DNA from: Actinoallomurus liliacearum
GTDB lineage: Bacteria > Actinomycetota > Actinomycetes > Streptosporangiales > Streptosporangiaceae
Reading direction: 5' to 3'
Assembly (NCBI RefSeq): GCF_039542035.1
Contig: NZ_BAABHJ010000017.1
Span: 1-64,000 of the forward strand
Length of the DNA: 64,000 nucleotides
Shown: positions 57,901 to 64,000 of the stretch, in pieces
Numbering within the stretch: the stretch's first letter is position 1
Layout: the number at the start of each line of letters is the position of its first letter
The notes under the pieces: generated by a model
The model's input: the letters and a program-made list of their open reading frames with translations, nothing else
What the model was told of the DNA's origin: nothing
Databases searched by the model: none
Position numbers and translations under genes: made by a program

Positions 57901-58137
57901 GTGCCGGGTCACACGCGGCCGGTACTCTTTCTTGAGGTCTCCGGCGACTTCGCCGATCCAGCGGACGGTGACGACCGCACACCAATACAGGACGAGAGCC
58001 GCAATGGCCAGACCCAGATGCCTGGTCACCAGCTTGTGGAACACAGTGGCGAGCGTCGACGGCGGCAGCAACATCGCCGATAGCCAGCCGAGTGTGGGCA
58101 GTAGGCTGCTCTTGGACGAGCTTTTTTCCTCGGCCAT
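54973..58137 (-). CDS. Membrane-anchored NACHT NTPase with FGE-like segment
   Basis: A 1054-residue STAND-type NTPase. One helix lies at residues 41-59 (LGLAIAALVLYWCAVVTVRW). The NACHT core has Walker A GAPGSGKTT (172-180), Walker B CLILLDGLDEV (248-258), sensor VITSRP (284-289) and the winged-helix motif FCHQTIQEYLTAAYI (478-492). Residues about 602-695 (LITNRIYQLFERDM, DRPVRGIRGSDATAFAEWVN, YRLPAAAEL) resemble a shortened formylglycine-generating-enzyme/C-type-lectin fold. The last 350 residues are helical and unknown. Codon use is visibly less GC-ending than neighbours, suggesting transfer. Bacterial NACHT proteins include antiphage sensors; no effector domain is recognised. Confidence 0.85.
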   Translation of the reverse strand: MAEEKSSSKSSLLPTLGWLSAMLLPPSTLATVFHKLVTRHLGLAIAALVLYWCAVVTVRWIGEVAGDLKKEYRPRVTRHLIKRLDQRFSSFEGRYRNYVLGSLRFVEQRGLATLSPHRLELDSVFVDVGLAVSVPWRARGDLLADVPAGITERQSLDDLLHRPDPGSLVVIGAPGSGKTTLLRRSARLACADKRRRNIPILLYLRDHASVITARPNITIGEILRDSIGELAKSEPAGWFEERLISGRCLILLDGLDEVARRDDRRKIVQWVERQKSQFPMNDFVITSRPQGYQSSPIEGVTVLQTRPFTEEQVSRFVHNWYQAVEERITGSGDEHVRRQAEEGANDLLDRLRKSPELYELTVNPLLLTMIANVHRYRDALPGSRADLYSEICQVMLWRRQEAKRLGVNPRGNQKENILRSLAHEMMCRGVRDLPELEVLKILERSIRRVSKEITVETFLADVGSNGLLVERENGVYAFCHQTIQEYLTAAYIRDRGLVAELARVVSDDWWRETTLLYVADADAGPIIRACLEADTVPALVLAFDCADEAKELAVELRDRLDGLLLDMDDPEPSVRRRAATAVFVARSLRSTMRTSGGGRICTSLITNRIYQLFERDMQAAGRVCTPDGEWPPAEEALDRPVRGIRGSDATAFAEWVNELVGEPLYRLPAAAELNEKNIGDVLGVNDLRVWLHPVVGRQRQWRDGDFGKADELSPEELSDHVSADLADCLPEILLETLLLMLRYLERMASIGADKSLMRVAVEEILLRLQGFDAYWKINVKSDDVLNRRLARARLLFKDLAKDIPRYAEFGRLGELIGGYRLVSVRDISPGEAGRFTDLGFTLVGDETPHIDPSFGRGLKRADDPQSGNADSWRIRAELAEVCQSNLGPAFAAAITKAGDGERRLLSSGSDALTSMATRFRRAVEVWRRKSEEWSRKSESGKQEGYVGSFDDIAGTLREISERVALKKWSPWAERTMKPFLADSIRVFEERRPLPPALATAVRLTALALAAEAEQAAPDDLLAKRFWDVAVGVSLLQRRLRGPQPPDEVILLGRI

Positions 58138-58532
58138 TGGGGACCCTCACTCGATCGTACGACACGGCTGGCGCCAGTATGCCCGGGTCGCCATGGAGTT
58201 GGACAGATTCCGGTTATCGCGGCAAGCTCATCACCAGGCCGCTGGTTCGCCGGCGATCGCCAGAGAAGGCGGGATATCGGCACGTCAGCGCCTGACTGTT
58301 CAATCCCGATAGTGATGTTTGATATGAATAGCCGGAAATGCGGATGCCCGACACTGGACCTCGAGCCCGAATTCCGCCGATCACTGGCGCCTGACACCTG
58401 CCCGGAGGCGACCGAGGCCGGACCGACCCTTCAGAGGGAGGACCCCCGTCTCCTCGGGGGAGGCAATCCGGGCGGCATGGACGGGATCGTGAATGTTGTT
58501 CATGCCGTTCCCCTATGTCCGGAGAGCCGCCG
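58138..58532. other. Intergenic region between NACHT and membrane-gene pair
   Basis: No gene is visible. GTCAGCGCCTGAC (58284-58296) is a 13-base palindrome, and around 58290-58340 the sequence is locally AT-rich; on the minus strand TTGAAC and GATATC lie 19 bases apart there, a possible NACHT promoter with a leader of about 130 bases. CCCCCG/CGGGGG arms near 58450 form a small hairpin on the plus strand ahead of the membrane genes. Confidence 0.4.
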
Positions 58533-58667
58533 TTGAAGACGAAGCTGAAGATCAAGCTATTGGCGGTGGCCGCGCTGACGGCCCTGATCGCCGGAGCCAT
58601 GCTGGCCACGGGGTCGGGCGAGCCCCGGGCCACCGCCGGCCGTCCGACCGCCGGCGGCACGCGATGA
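58533..58667 (+). CDS. Small (44-aa) membrane/exported peptide
   Basis: From TTG 58533 the plus strand encodes MKTKLKIKLLAVAALTALIA, then GAMLATGSGEPRATAGRPTA and GGTR, stopping at TGA 58665-58667. GGAGAG lies six bases before the start. The Lys-rich start and hydrophobic core (residues 9-25) look like a signal peptide or membrane anchor. Its stop overlaps the next gene's start as ATGA, which argues that it is translated. Function unknown. Confidence 0.55.
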   Translation: MKTKLKIKLLAVAALTALIAGAMLATGSGEPRATAGRPTAGGTR

Positions 58668-59203
58668 CCGCCGTCGACGTGCGACGGGCCGGCGCGGCCG
58701 CCGGTGGGACCCGAGGGCCGGTGCCGCGCTGGGCCGACCGGGCCGCGCAGGCGACGATGTGGTGCGCGCTGCCGTCGGGGATCTGGCGGATCCTTTTCGG
58801 ACTCGGCCTGCCCGCCGGGTTCACCGGCTCCCTGGATCCCCGGCACGGGCCGTCGTACATGCTGCCGTACGTCATCGCGCTGACCGTCGCCTCCGAGGCG
58901 GTCGCGTTCCTCAGCATGGGCCTGGTCCGGCCGTGGGGCGAGATCTGGCCGCGGTGGGTGCCGTTCCTCCGGGGACGGCGGGTCCATCCGCTCGCGGCGA
59001 TCGTGCCGGCCGCGCTGGGCTCGGCGGCGCTGATGGTGATCTGGACACGGCTCATCTCCGGCTTCCCGTCGGGCGATCCGGAGATGCCGCACGGTGCCAA
59101 GCGCCTGATCCTCGAGCTCTGCTACCTGCCGCTCATCGCCTGGGGGCCACTGCTGGCGGCCGTCACCGTGGCGTACGCCGTCCGCCGCCGACGCCACGGC
59201 TGA
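58664..59203 (+). CDS. Integral membrane protein, unknown function
   Basis: A 179-residue protein with about four helices: ATMWCALPSGIWRILFGLGL, YMLPYVIALTVASEAVAFLS, PLAAIVPAALGSAALMVIWT and LCYLPLIAWGPLLAAVTVAY. A polar loop with RPWGEIWPRWVPFLRGRRVH lies between helices 2 and 3. No known motif is recognised. The ATG at 58664 overlaps the stop of the 44-codon gene, so the two are coupled; the longer upstream frame is not protein-like. Confidence 0.75.
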   Translation: MTAVDVRRAGAAAGGTRGPVPRWADRAAQATMWCALPSGIWRILFGLGLPAGFTGSLDPRHGPSYMLPYVIALTVASEAVAFLSMGLVRPWGEIWPRWVPFLRGRRVHPLAAIVPAALGSAALMVIWTRLISGFPSGDPEMPHGAKRLILELCYLPLIAWGPLLAAVTVAYAVRRRRHG

Positions 59204-59340
59204 CGGTACGGGAGCGTTGGCGAGCGCCGCGTCGTTGTCCTGGTCGTACGGACTTCGCGGCCGAGCGATGACTCCGCCCCGCCGCGGGGGAAATCATTCA
59301 CCGGTGACAGCGCACGTTCCGTATCGACCAGGAGGACTCC

Positions 59341-60183
59341 GTGGATCCCATAACGACCGCGCCCGCCGCCAACGGGACCCTCCGCGCGCCCGACGCGCGG
59401 CTGTACTACGAGGTACGGGGCGAGGGCCCGCTGCTGGTGCTCGTCGGAGCCCCGATGGCCGCCGAGGCGTTCGCCCCCCTCGCCGACCTGCTGGCCACCG
59501 GCCACACCGTGCTCACCACGGACCCGCGCGGCGTCGGGCGCAGCCCGGCCGACGACCCCGAACAGGACTCCACGCCGGAACTCCGGGCCGCGGACCTCGC
59601 CCGGCTCATCACGCACCTGAACGCCGGACCGGCCGCGGTGCTCGGCTCCAGCGGCGGCGCCATCAGCGCGCTGGCGCTCGCGCAGTCCCGTCCCGAGCTG
59701 GTGCACACCGTCGTCGCCCACGAGCCGCCGCTCGCCGAACTGCTGGACGACCGCGACGAACACCGGGCCCGGACAGAGGACGTGATCGCCACCTTCACGT
59801 CCGGGGATCGGATCGGGGGCCACCGCAAGTTCATGGCCTCGATCGGCATCACGATGCCCGAGGAGATGTTCCAGCAGATGTACGGCGGGCCGCGCGACGA
59901 GCGGGAGCTCGCCGAGGAACGCCGGTTCTTCCTGCACGAGCTGCGCCTGACCGTCGGCTGGCGGCCCGACGTCACCGCCCTCCGCGACGGGACGCCCCGC
60001 CTCGTCGTCGGCATCGGCGCGGCGTCCGGCGGCCAGCTCTGCGATCGGACCTCCACCGCGCTCGCCGCCGGGCTCGGCGTCGAGCCGGTCATCTTCCCCG
60101 GCGGCCACGTCGGCTTCACCGAGGATCCCGCCCGGTTCGCCGCCCGGCTGCGCGAGGTCCTGGACGGCGCCCCGGCGGCCTGA
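59341..60183 (+). CDS. Alpha/beta hydrolase
   Basis: A 280-residue alpha/beta hydrolase. The oxyanion segment is LLVLVGAPMAAEAFAPLADL, then TDPRGVGRSPADDPEQDSTP; the nucleophile elbow reads VLGSSGGAISALALA (GSSGG, Ser nucleophile); the catalytic His is in FPGGHVGFTEDP near the C-terminus. The GTG at 59341 follows AGGAGG. Substrate unknown; relatives act on small esters, lactones or antibiotics. Confidence 0.88.
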   Translation: MDPITTAPAANGTLRAPDARLYYEVRGEGPLLVLVGAPMAAEAFAPLADLLATGHTVLTTDPRGVGRSPADDPEQDSTPELRAADLARLITHLNAGPAAVLGSSGGAISALALAQSRPELVHTVVAHEPPLAELLDDRDEHRARTEDVIATFTSGDRIGGHRKFMASIGITMPEEMFQQMYGGPRDERELAEERRFFLHELRLTVGWRPDVTALRDGTPRLVVGIGAASGGQLCDRTSTALAAGLGVEPVIFPGGHVGFTEDPARFAARLREVLDGAPAA

Positions 60184-60239
60184 CGCCGGGGCGCGACGGC
60201 CGGTGCGGCGCCCTGCCCCGTGGCGCAGGGCAGCCGCCC

Positions 60240-60272
60240 GGAGACCCCCGGCGGTCCGTGCCGGGGGTCTCC
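60240..60272. terminator. 13-bp hairpin between hydrolase and ABC operon
   Basis: Perfect 13-base arms (60240-60252 and 60260-60272) with a 7-base loop, followed by TTC on the plus strand, between convergent genes. Probably bidirectional. Confidence 0.65.
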
Positions 60273-60288
60273 TTCGTACCGGCTCTGG

Positions 60289-61254
60289 TCAGCAGTTCTG
60301 CTTGTACAGGTACTTGGCGACGGTGGGCTGGTCCACGTTGTCCTTGGTGACCGCCACGAGCTGAGTCTTGATCTGCTTGGTCACCGGCTTGCCGTTCAGG
60401 GCGGCGACGGCCTGGTCGATGCCCTGGCGGCCGATGTCCAGCGGCTCCTGACTGATCAGCGCCTGGATCGTGCCGGCCCGCAGGTCCTCGACCTGCTTGG
60501 GGCTGGCGTCGAACTCGATCAGCTTGACCGTGCCGGTCTTCTTGGCCTGCTTGAGCGCGGCCCCGGCGCCCTCCCCCGTGACGAGGTTGGAGGCGAAGAT
60601 CCCGGCCAGGTCCGGGTTCTTGGACAGCTCACCGTTCATGATCTCCGTGGCCTTGCCCGCGTCGTCGCCGGGGTACTGCTCCGAGACGAGCTTGATGTTC
60701 GGATGCTTCGCGATCTCCTCCTTGAACCCCGCGACCCGGTCGTCGGTCGTCGCGATCCCCTTCTTGGGAGCCAGCACGACGACCTTGCCCTTGTCGCCGA
60801 TCTGCTTGGCCAGCGTCTGGGCGGCCAGTTGCCCGCCGAGCCGGTTGTCCGAGGAGATCCGCGACAGGCCGAGCGACTGGTCGGACAGCTCGGTGTCCAC
60901 GAAGATCACCTTGCTGCCGTTGCCGGCGAGCTGGCGGACCGGTCCGGCCATCGCGTCCTTGTCGACGGGGGCGATCAGCACCGCCTTGGGCCGGGAGGCG
61001 GCGACGGAGGTGACGACCTGCGTCTGCTGGGCGACGTCCCACTGCGCGGGCGCCTGGACGCCGAGCTGGACGCCCTGCTTGGCCGCCTCCTCCTTGGCGC
61101 CGCAGTACATGGAGATGTAGAACGGCTCGTTCGCGATGCCCTGGATGAGGGTGATCTTCTTGGGACCGCTCGACGAGCCGCCGGACGAGGAGTCCGAGCA
61201 GGCCCCGGTCACGGCCAGCGCGAGCACCGATGCGACGACGATGTACCTGTTCAA
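60289..61254 (-). CDS. Sugar ABC transporter substrate-binding lipoprotein
   Basis: A 321-residue periplasmic-binding-protein-like lipoprotein of the ribose/galactose class. The lipobox is AVTGAC with Cys about residue 19, then a Ser/Gly linker. The fold is shown by KKITLIQGIANEPFYISMYC, PKAVLIAPVDKDAMAGPVRQ, VIFVDTELSDQSLGLSRISS, GKVVVLAPKKGIATTDDRVA and LIEFDASPKQVEDLRAGTIQ. The start is TTG at 61254, seven bases after GGAGGA. It is the last gene of the LacI-ATPase-permease-binding protein operon. The sugar is not identifiable. Confidence 0.92.
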   Translation of the reverse strand: MNRYIVVASVLALAVTGACSDSSSGGSSSGPKKITLIQGIANEPFYISMYCGAKEEAAKQGVQLGVQAPAQWDVAQQTQVVTSVAASRPKAVLIAPVDKDAMAGPVRQLAGNGSKVIFVDTELSDQSLGLSRISSDNRLGGQLAAQTLAKQIGDKGKVVVLAPKKGIATTDDRVAGFKEEIAKHPNIKLVSEQYPGDDAGKATEIMNGELSKNPDLAGIFASNLVTGEGAGAALKQAKKTGTVKLIEFDASPKQVEDLRAGTIQALISQEPLDIGRQGIDQAVAALNGKPVTKQIKTQLVAVTKDNVDQPTVAKYLYKQNC

Positions 61255-61268
61255 CGACGTTCCTCCCT

Positions 61269-62288
61269 CTATTCGCGTTCTCGCGCCCGACGGCGCAACT
61301 GGTCGAAGTAGACGGCGACGACCAGTACGGCTCCGACCGCCACGTCGAGCCAGAACCGCTGTGCCCCGAGGATGATGAGACCGTTGCGCAGGACGCCGGG
61401 GATCAGTACGCCGATCACCGTCCCGCCGATGCCGCCGACACCGCCGAACAGGCTGGCCCCGCCGATGACGACCGCGGCGATCGCGCCGAGGTTGTCGGAG
61501 GTGTGGCTGGCGATCGTGGTGGTGCTGTAGTGCGCCAGGGACAGCACCCCGGCGACTCCGGACAGCAGGCCCGACAGCGCGTACACCTTGATCAGGTGCC
61601 GGTCCACCTTGATGCCGACCCGCCGCGACGCCTCGGCGTTGGAGCCGATGGCGTACGTGTGCCGGCCGAACCGCGACAGCGCGAGCACCAGCCCGAACAG
61701 CACCGCGATCAGCCCGGCGATGATCACCAGCCAGGGCACTCCGGCCACGAGCCCGAAGCCGATCACGTTGGACAGCCTGGCCGGGATCCGGTTGACGTCG
61801 CTGCCGTTGGTGATGACCTGCGCGAGGCCGAGCGAGACGCCCAGCGTGCCGAGCGTCGCGATGAGCGAGGGGATCCTCGCCTTGGCGACCAGGAGGCCGT
61901 TGACGATGCCCCAGCCGAGGCCGCAGCCGATGCCCGCGAGCGCCCCGAGGAGGATCCCGCCCCAGCCCGCCGTCGTACCGCCGAGCGCGACCATGGTCTT
62001 GGCCGCCACGACGCCCGAGAACACCAGCACCGAGCCGACCGACAGGTCGATCCCGGCGGTGACGATGACGTACGTCATGCCGACCGCGAGCACGAGCAGG
62101 ATCGCCGACTCGGTGAGGACGTTGCGGATGTTGAACGTCGTCGCGAACTCCGCCGGCCTCAGCACCGCGAAGAACAGGAACAGGACCACCAGGACGGCCA
62201 GCGTCCACAGCGTGTTGTTGCGCAGCAGCGCCGCGCCCCGCCCCCGGCCTCCTTCGGCCGGGTCGTACGAATCCGTCATGGAGGTCAC
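61269..62288 (-). CDS. Sugar ABC transporter permease (RbsC-like)
   Basis: A 339-residue permease with about nine to ten helices of the BPD_transp_2 family. Diagnostic parts are FNIRNVLTESAILLVLAVGM, TYVIVTAGIDLSVGSVLVFS, IPSLIATLGTLGVSLGLAQV, YAIGSNAEASRRVGIKVDRH (cytosolic coupling loop) and LGAIAAVVIGGASLFGGVGG. The GTG at 62288 overlaps the ATPase stop (GTGA) and follows AGGAGG; ATG 62279 is an alternative. It lies between the ATPase and the binding protein in one operon. Confidence 0.92.
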   Translation of the reverse strand: MTSMTDSYDPAEGGRGRGAALLRNNTLWTLAVLVVLFLFFAVLRPAEFATTFNIRNVLTESAILLVLAVGMTYVIVTAGIDLSVGSVLVFSGVVAAKTMVALGGTTAGWGGILLGALAGIGCGLGWGIVNGLLVAKARIPSLIATLGTLGVSLGLAQVITNGSDVNRIPARLSNVIGFGLVAGVPWLVIIAGLIAVLFGLVLALSRFGRHTYAIGSNAEASRRVGIKVDRHLIKVYALSGLLSGVAGVLSLAHYSTTTIASHTSDNLGAIAAVVIGGASLFGGVGGIGGTVIGVLIPGVLRNGLIILGAQRFWLDVAVGAVLVVAVYFDQLRRRARERE

Positions 62289-63040
62289 GCGGCGTCCTCC
62301 TGGTCCAGGCCGCCGGTCATGGCGGAGACGAGTTCCTCCACGGTGGTGTCGGCGGCGGTGAGGCGTGCGACGCGGCGGCCGAGGCGCAGGACCTCGACGC
62401 GGTCGGCGACGGCCAGCACCTCCGGCATGTTGTGGCTGATCAGCACGACGGTGACGCCCCGGTCGCGGACCCGGCGGATCAGGTCGAGGACCTGCCCCCG
62501 CTGCACGACGCCGAGGGCCGCCGTCGGCTCGTCCATGAACACCACCTTCGACGCCCAGGCGACGGCCCGCGCCACCGCGACGCACTGGCGCTGCCCGCCG
62601 GAGAGCTGCCGGACCGGCGCGGACATGTCGGGCAGCCGGATGCCGAGCTCGTCGAACGCCTCGGCGGCCCGCCGGCGCATCACCCCTCGGTCGAGCAGGT
62701 GCAGCGGCGGGAATCGGGTCACCTCGCGGCCGAGGAACAGGTTCGCGGCGGCGTCGAGGTCGTGGGCGAGCGCCAGGTCCTGGTAGACCGTCTCGATGCC
62801 GCGCCGCTGCGCGTCGACCGGGCCGGCGAACTCCACGGGGCGGCCGTCGAGGAGGATCTCGCCGGCGTCCGGCCGCAGCGCGCCGGACAGCGTCTTGACC
62901 AGGGTGCTCTTTCCCGCACCGTTGTCGCCGATCAGGGCGACGACCTCGCCGGGATGGGCGGTGAAGGCGGCCCCGCGCAGGGCCTGGACATGGCCGAAGC
63001 GCTTGGTGACGCCCCGTGCCTCCAGTAGTGGATCGGTCAA
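62285..63040 (-). CDS. Sugar ABC transporter ATP-binding protein (single domain)
   Basis: A 251-residue ATPase with Walker A GDNGAGKST, the Q-loop VYQDLALAHDL, signature LSGGQRQ, Walker B VVFMDEPTAAL and H-loop LISHNMPEVL. Unlike RbsA, which has two fused ATPase domains, this is the single-domain form. TTG 63040 is chosen, with GGAAGG upstream; the longer frame from 63088 overlaps the regulator's end. Coupled by a 4-base overlap to the permease. Confidence 0.9.
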   Translation of the reverse strand: MTDPLLEARGVTKRFGHVQALRGAAFTAHPGEVVALIGDNGAGKSTLVKTLSGALRPDAGEILLDGRPVEFAGPVDAQRRGIETVYQDLALAHDLDAAANLFLGREVTRFPPLHLLDRGVMRRRAAEAFDELGIRLPDMSAPVRQLSGGQRQCVAVARAVAWASKVVFMDEPTAALGVVQRGQVLDLIRRVRDRGVTVVLISHNMPEVLAVADRVEVLRLGRRVARLTAADTTVEELVSAMTGGLDQEDAA

Positions 63041-63059
63041 CGGTGCACCTTCCCTTGGG

Positions 63060-64000
63060 TCAGAGCGGCGGCGACTCCCCCGAGCCACGGACGATGAGGC
63101 GGGTCGGCAGCAGCACGCGCTGCGGCGGCAGGTCCTCGCCGTCCATGCGACGGCACAGCAGTTCGGCGGCGCGGCGGCCCATCTCGGCCGGGTAGTGCGC
63201 CACGACGGTGACGGGGGTGGCCAGCATGTCGGCGAGCTCGAAGTCGTCGAAGCCGACGAGGGCCGTTCTCGTGCCGGCCGCCTGGATGGCGCGCAGCGCC
63301 CCGATGGTCAGCCGGTTGTTGCCGGTGAACACGGCGGTCGGCGGGTCGCCCAGGGCCAGCAGCTCGGCCGTCGCGGCCTCCGCCCCGGCGACGTCGTGCG
63401 GACCGAGGCGGACGAGCGACTCGTCGACGGGGATGCCGTGGGCCTGGAGCGCCTCGTCGTATCCCCGGCGGCGCTCCCGTGCGGTGAAGATGCCGTGCAG
63501 GTCGGCGAGGCAGGCGATGCGGCGGTGCCCGTGCGCGATGAGGTGCTCGACGGCGGAGCGGGCCCCGCCGACGTTGTCGATCAGGACGACGTCGGCGCGG
63601 ATGGCCTCCTCGGGCGGGCGGTCCATGAAGACCGCGGCGGTGCCCATGTTCAACTCGGGGATCAGGTAGCGGTGGTCGGCCGCGGACGGCACGACGAGGA
63701 GCCCGTCGACGCGGCGCTCGCACAGAGACCGGATGAGGTGCCGCTCGCGGGCCGGATCCTCGTCGGAGCAGCCGGAGATCACGAACAGGTCGTGGAGGCG
63801 CGCGACCTCCTCCACGCCGCGGGCGATCTGCGAGTAGAAGGGGTTGGCGACGTCCTTGATCACCAGGCCGAGGCTGCGGGTGCGCTTCCCGCCCCGCAGG
63901 GCGCGCGCGATGTCGTTGCGCCGGAAGCCCAGCGCCGAGATGGCCTCGTTGACCTTCTCCGCCGTGTCCGGGCGGACGCCCACCTCGCCGTTGACGACGC
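63060..64000 (-). CDS. LacI family regulator (partial, runs off right edge)
   Basis: At least 313 residues; the 5' end lies outside the window. The visible HTH tail is RVVNGEVGVRPDTAEKVNEA and the hinge ISALGFRRNDIARALRGGKR; the sugar-binding domain follows (LGLVIKDVANPFYSQIARGV, FVISGCSDEDPARERHLIRS, RVDGLLVVPSAADHRYLIPE, TALVGFDDFELADMLATPVT). It ends 19 bases before the ATPase gene in the same direction and is therefore the first or an early gene of the sugar import operon that it probably controls. Confidence 0.9.
   Translation of the reverse strand, partial: VVNGEVGVRPDTAEKVNEAISALGFRRNDIARALRGGKRTRSLGLVIKDVANPFYSQIARGVEEVARLHDLFVISGCSDEDPARERHLIRSLCERRVDGLLVVPSAADHRYLIPELNMGTAAVFMDRPPEEAIRADVVLIDNVGGARSAVEHLIAHGHRRIACLADLHGIFTARERRRGYDEALQAHGIPVDESLVRLGPHDVAGAEAATAELLALGDPPTAVFTGNNRLTIGALRAIQAAGTRTALVGFDDFELADMLATPVTVVAHYPAEMGRRAAELLCRRMDGEDLPPQRVLLPTRLIVRGSGESPPL

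Noticed and set aside
58214..59197. 327-codon minus-strand frame upstream of NACHT
   Set aside because: It covers the intergenic region and the antisense of the membrane gene; no folded-protein features.
1..64000. CRISPR arrays, tRNA or rRNA genes, intact insertion sequences
   Set aside because: I saw no regularly spaced repeats with unique spacers, no cloverleaf ending in CCA context, no rRNA sequence and no transposase-like protein. Absence of tRNA was judged by eye only; a covariance-model scan would settle it.

Overview
This window looks like chromosomal DNA of a high-GC actinomycete. The genes have strongly G/C-ending codons, many GTG and TTG starts, and several probable leaderless promoters. 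The families are typical of the phylum: an LCP cell-wall protein, a SigE-family ECF sigma factor, a paired ClpP, an F420/PPOX protein, DUF72 and DUF3817 proteins, and HTH-fused citrate synthase. I cannot name the genus: there is no rRNA, and I saw no tRNA, CRISPR array or intact insertion sequence.

Positions 1-21.5 kb are a patchwork of small regulator/enzyme cassettes for xenobiotic or redox metabolism. Two TetR-controlled cassettes (drug efflux + FMN reductase + SDR; quinone oxidoreductase) surround an amidase. A MerR-HEAT/HEAT operon carries a textbook MerR promoter. A third TetR and an SDR share an almost identical operator. An HxlR regulator is divergent from a PPOX protein, and an SDR/MFS pair closes the block. 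The same stretch holds an unusual number of gene remnants: a DsbA/FrnE fragment, a copied qor 3' end, an epoxide hydrolase with an internal deletion, and hydrolase and MmyB-type regulator tails joined end to end. It looks like an accessory region that is turning over.

Positions 21.6-37.9 kb carry more ordinary genes: threonine aldolase-like enzyme, MarR-GNAT regulator, DUF3817 membrane protein, HTH-citrate synthase, Ogt, SDR, glutathione peroxidase, DUF72, a 52-aa membrane peptide, LCP protein, sigma factor with a putative membrane anti-sigma partner, and a large secreted beta-propeller amidohydrolase. Positions 37.9-43.3 kb hold a three-module AAA protein, an orphan Phd antitoxin and a second-type clpP pair. 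Positions 43.3-51.6 kb return to regulator/enzyme pairs (MmyB-type regulator, 5'-damaged MFS, ADH, FAD oxidoreductase, XRE-cupin, NmrA/LysR, GNAT).

Positions 51.6-64 kb contain a secreted GH31 glycosidase with two inserted carbohydrate-binding modules, a membrane-anchored NACHT NTPase with a formylglycine-generating-enzyme-like segment (the best candidate for an undescribed immune or signalling protein), a tiny coupled membrane-gene pair, an alpha/beta hydrolase, and a LacI-controlled sugar ABC import operon that runs off the right edge.

Most convergent gene pairs are separated by long perfect hairpins that probably act as bidirectional terminators. Two of these belong to one dispersed palindromic family whose ends supply TAG stop codons to neighbouring genes.
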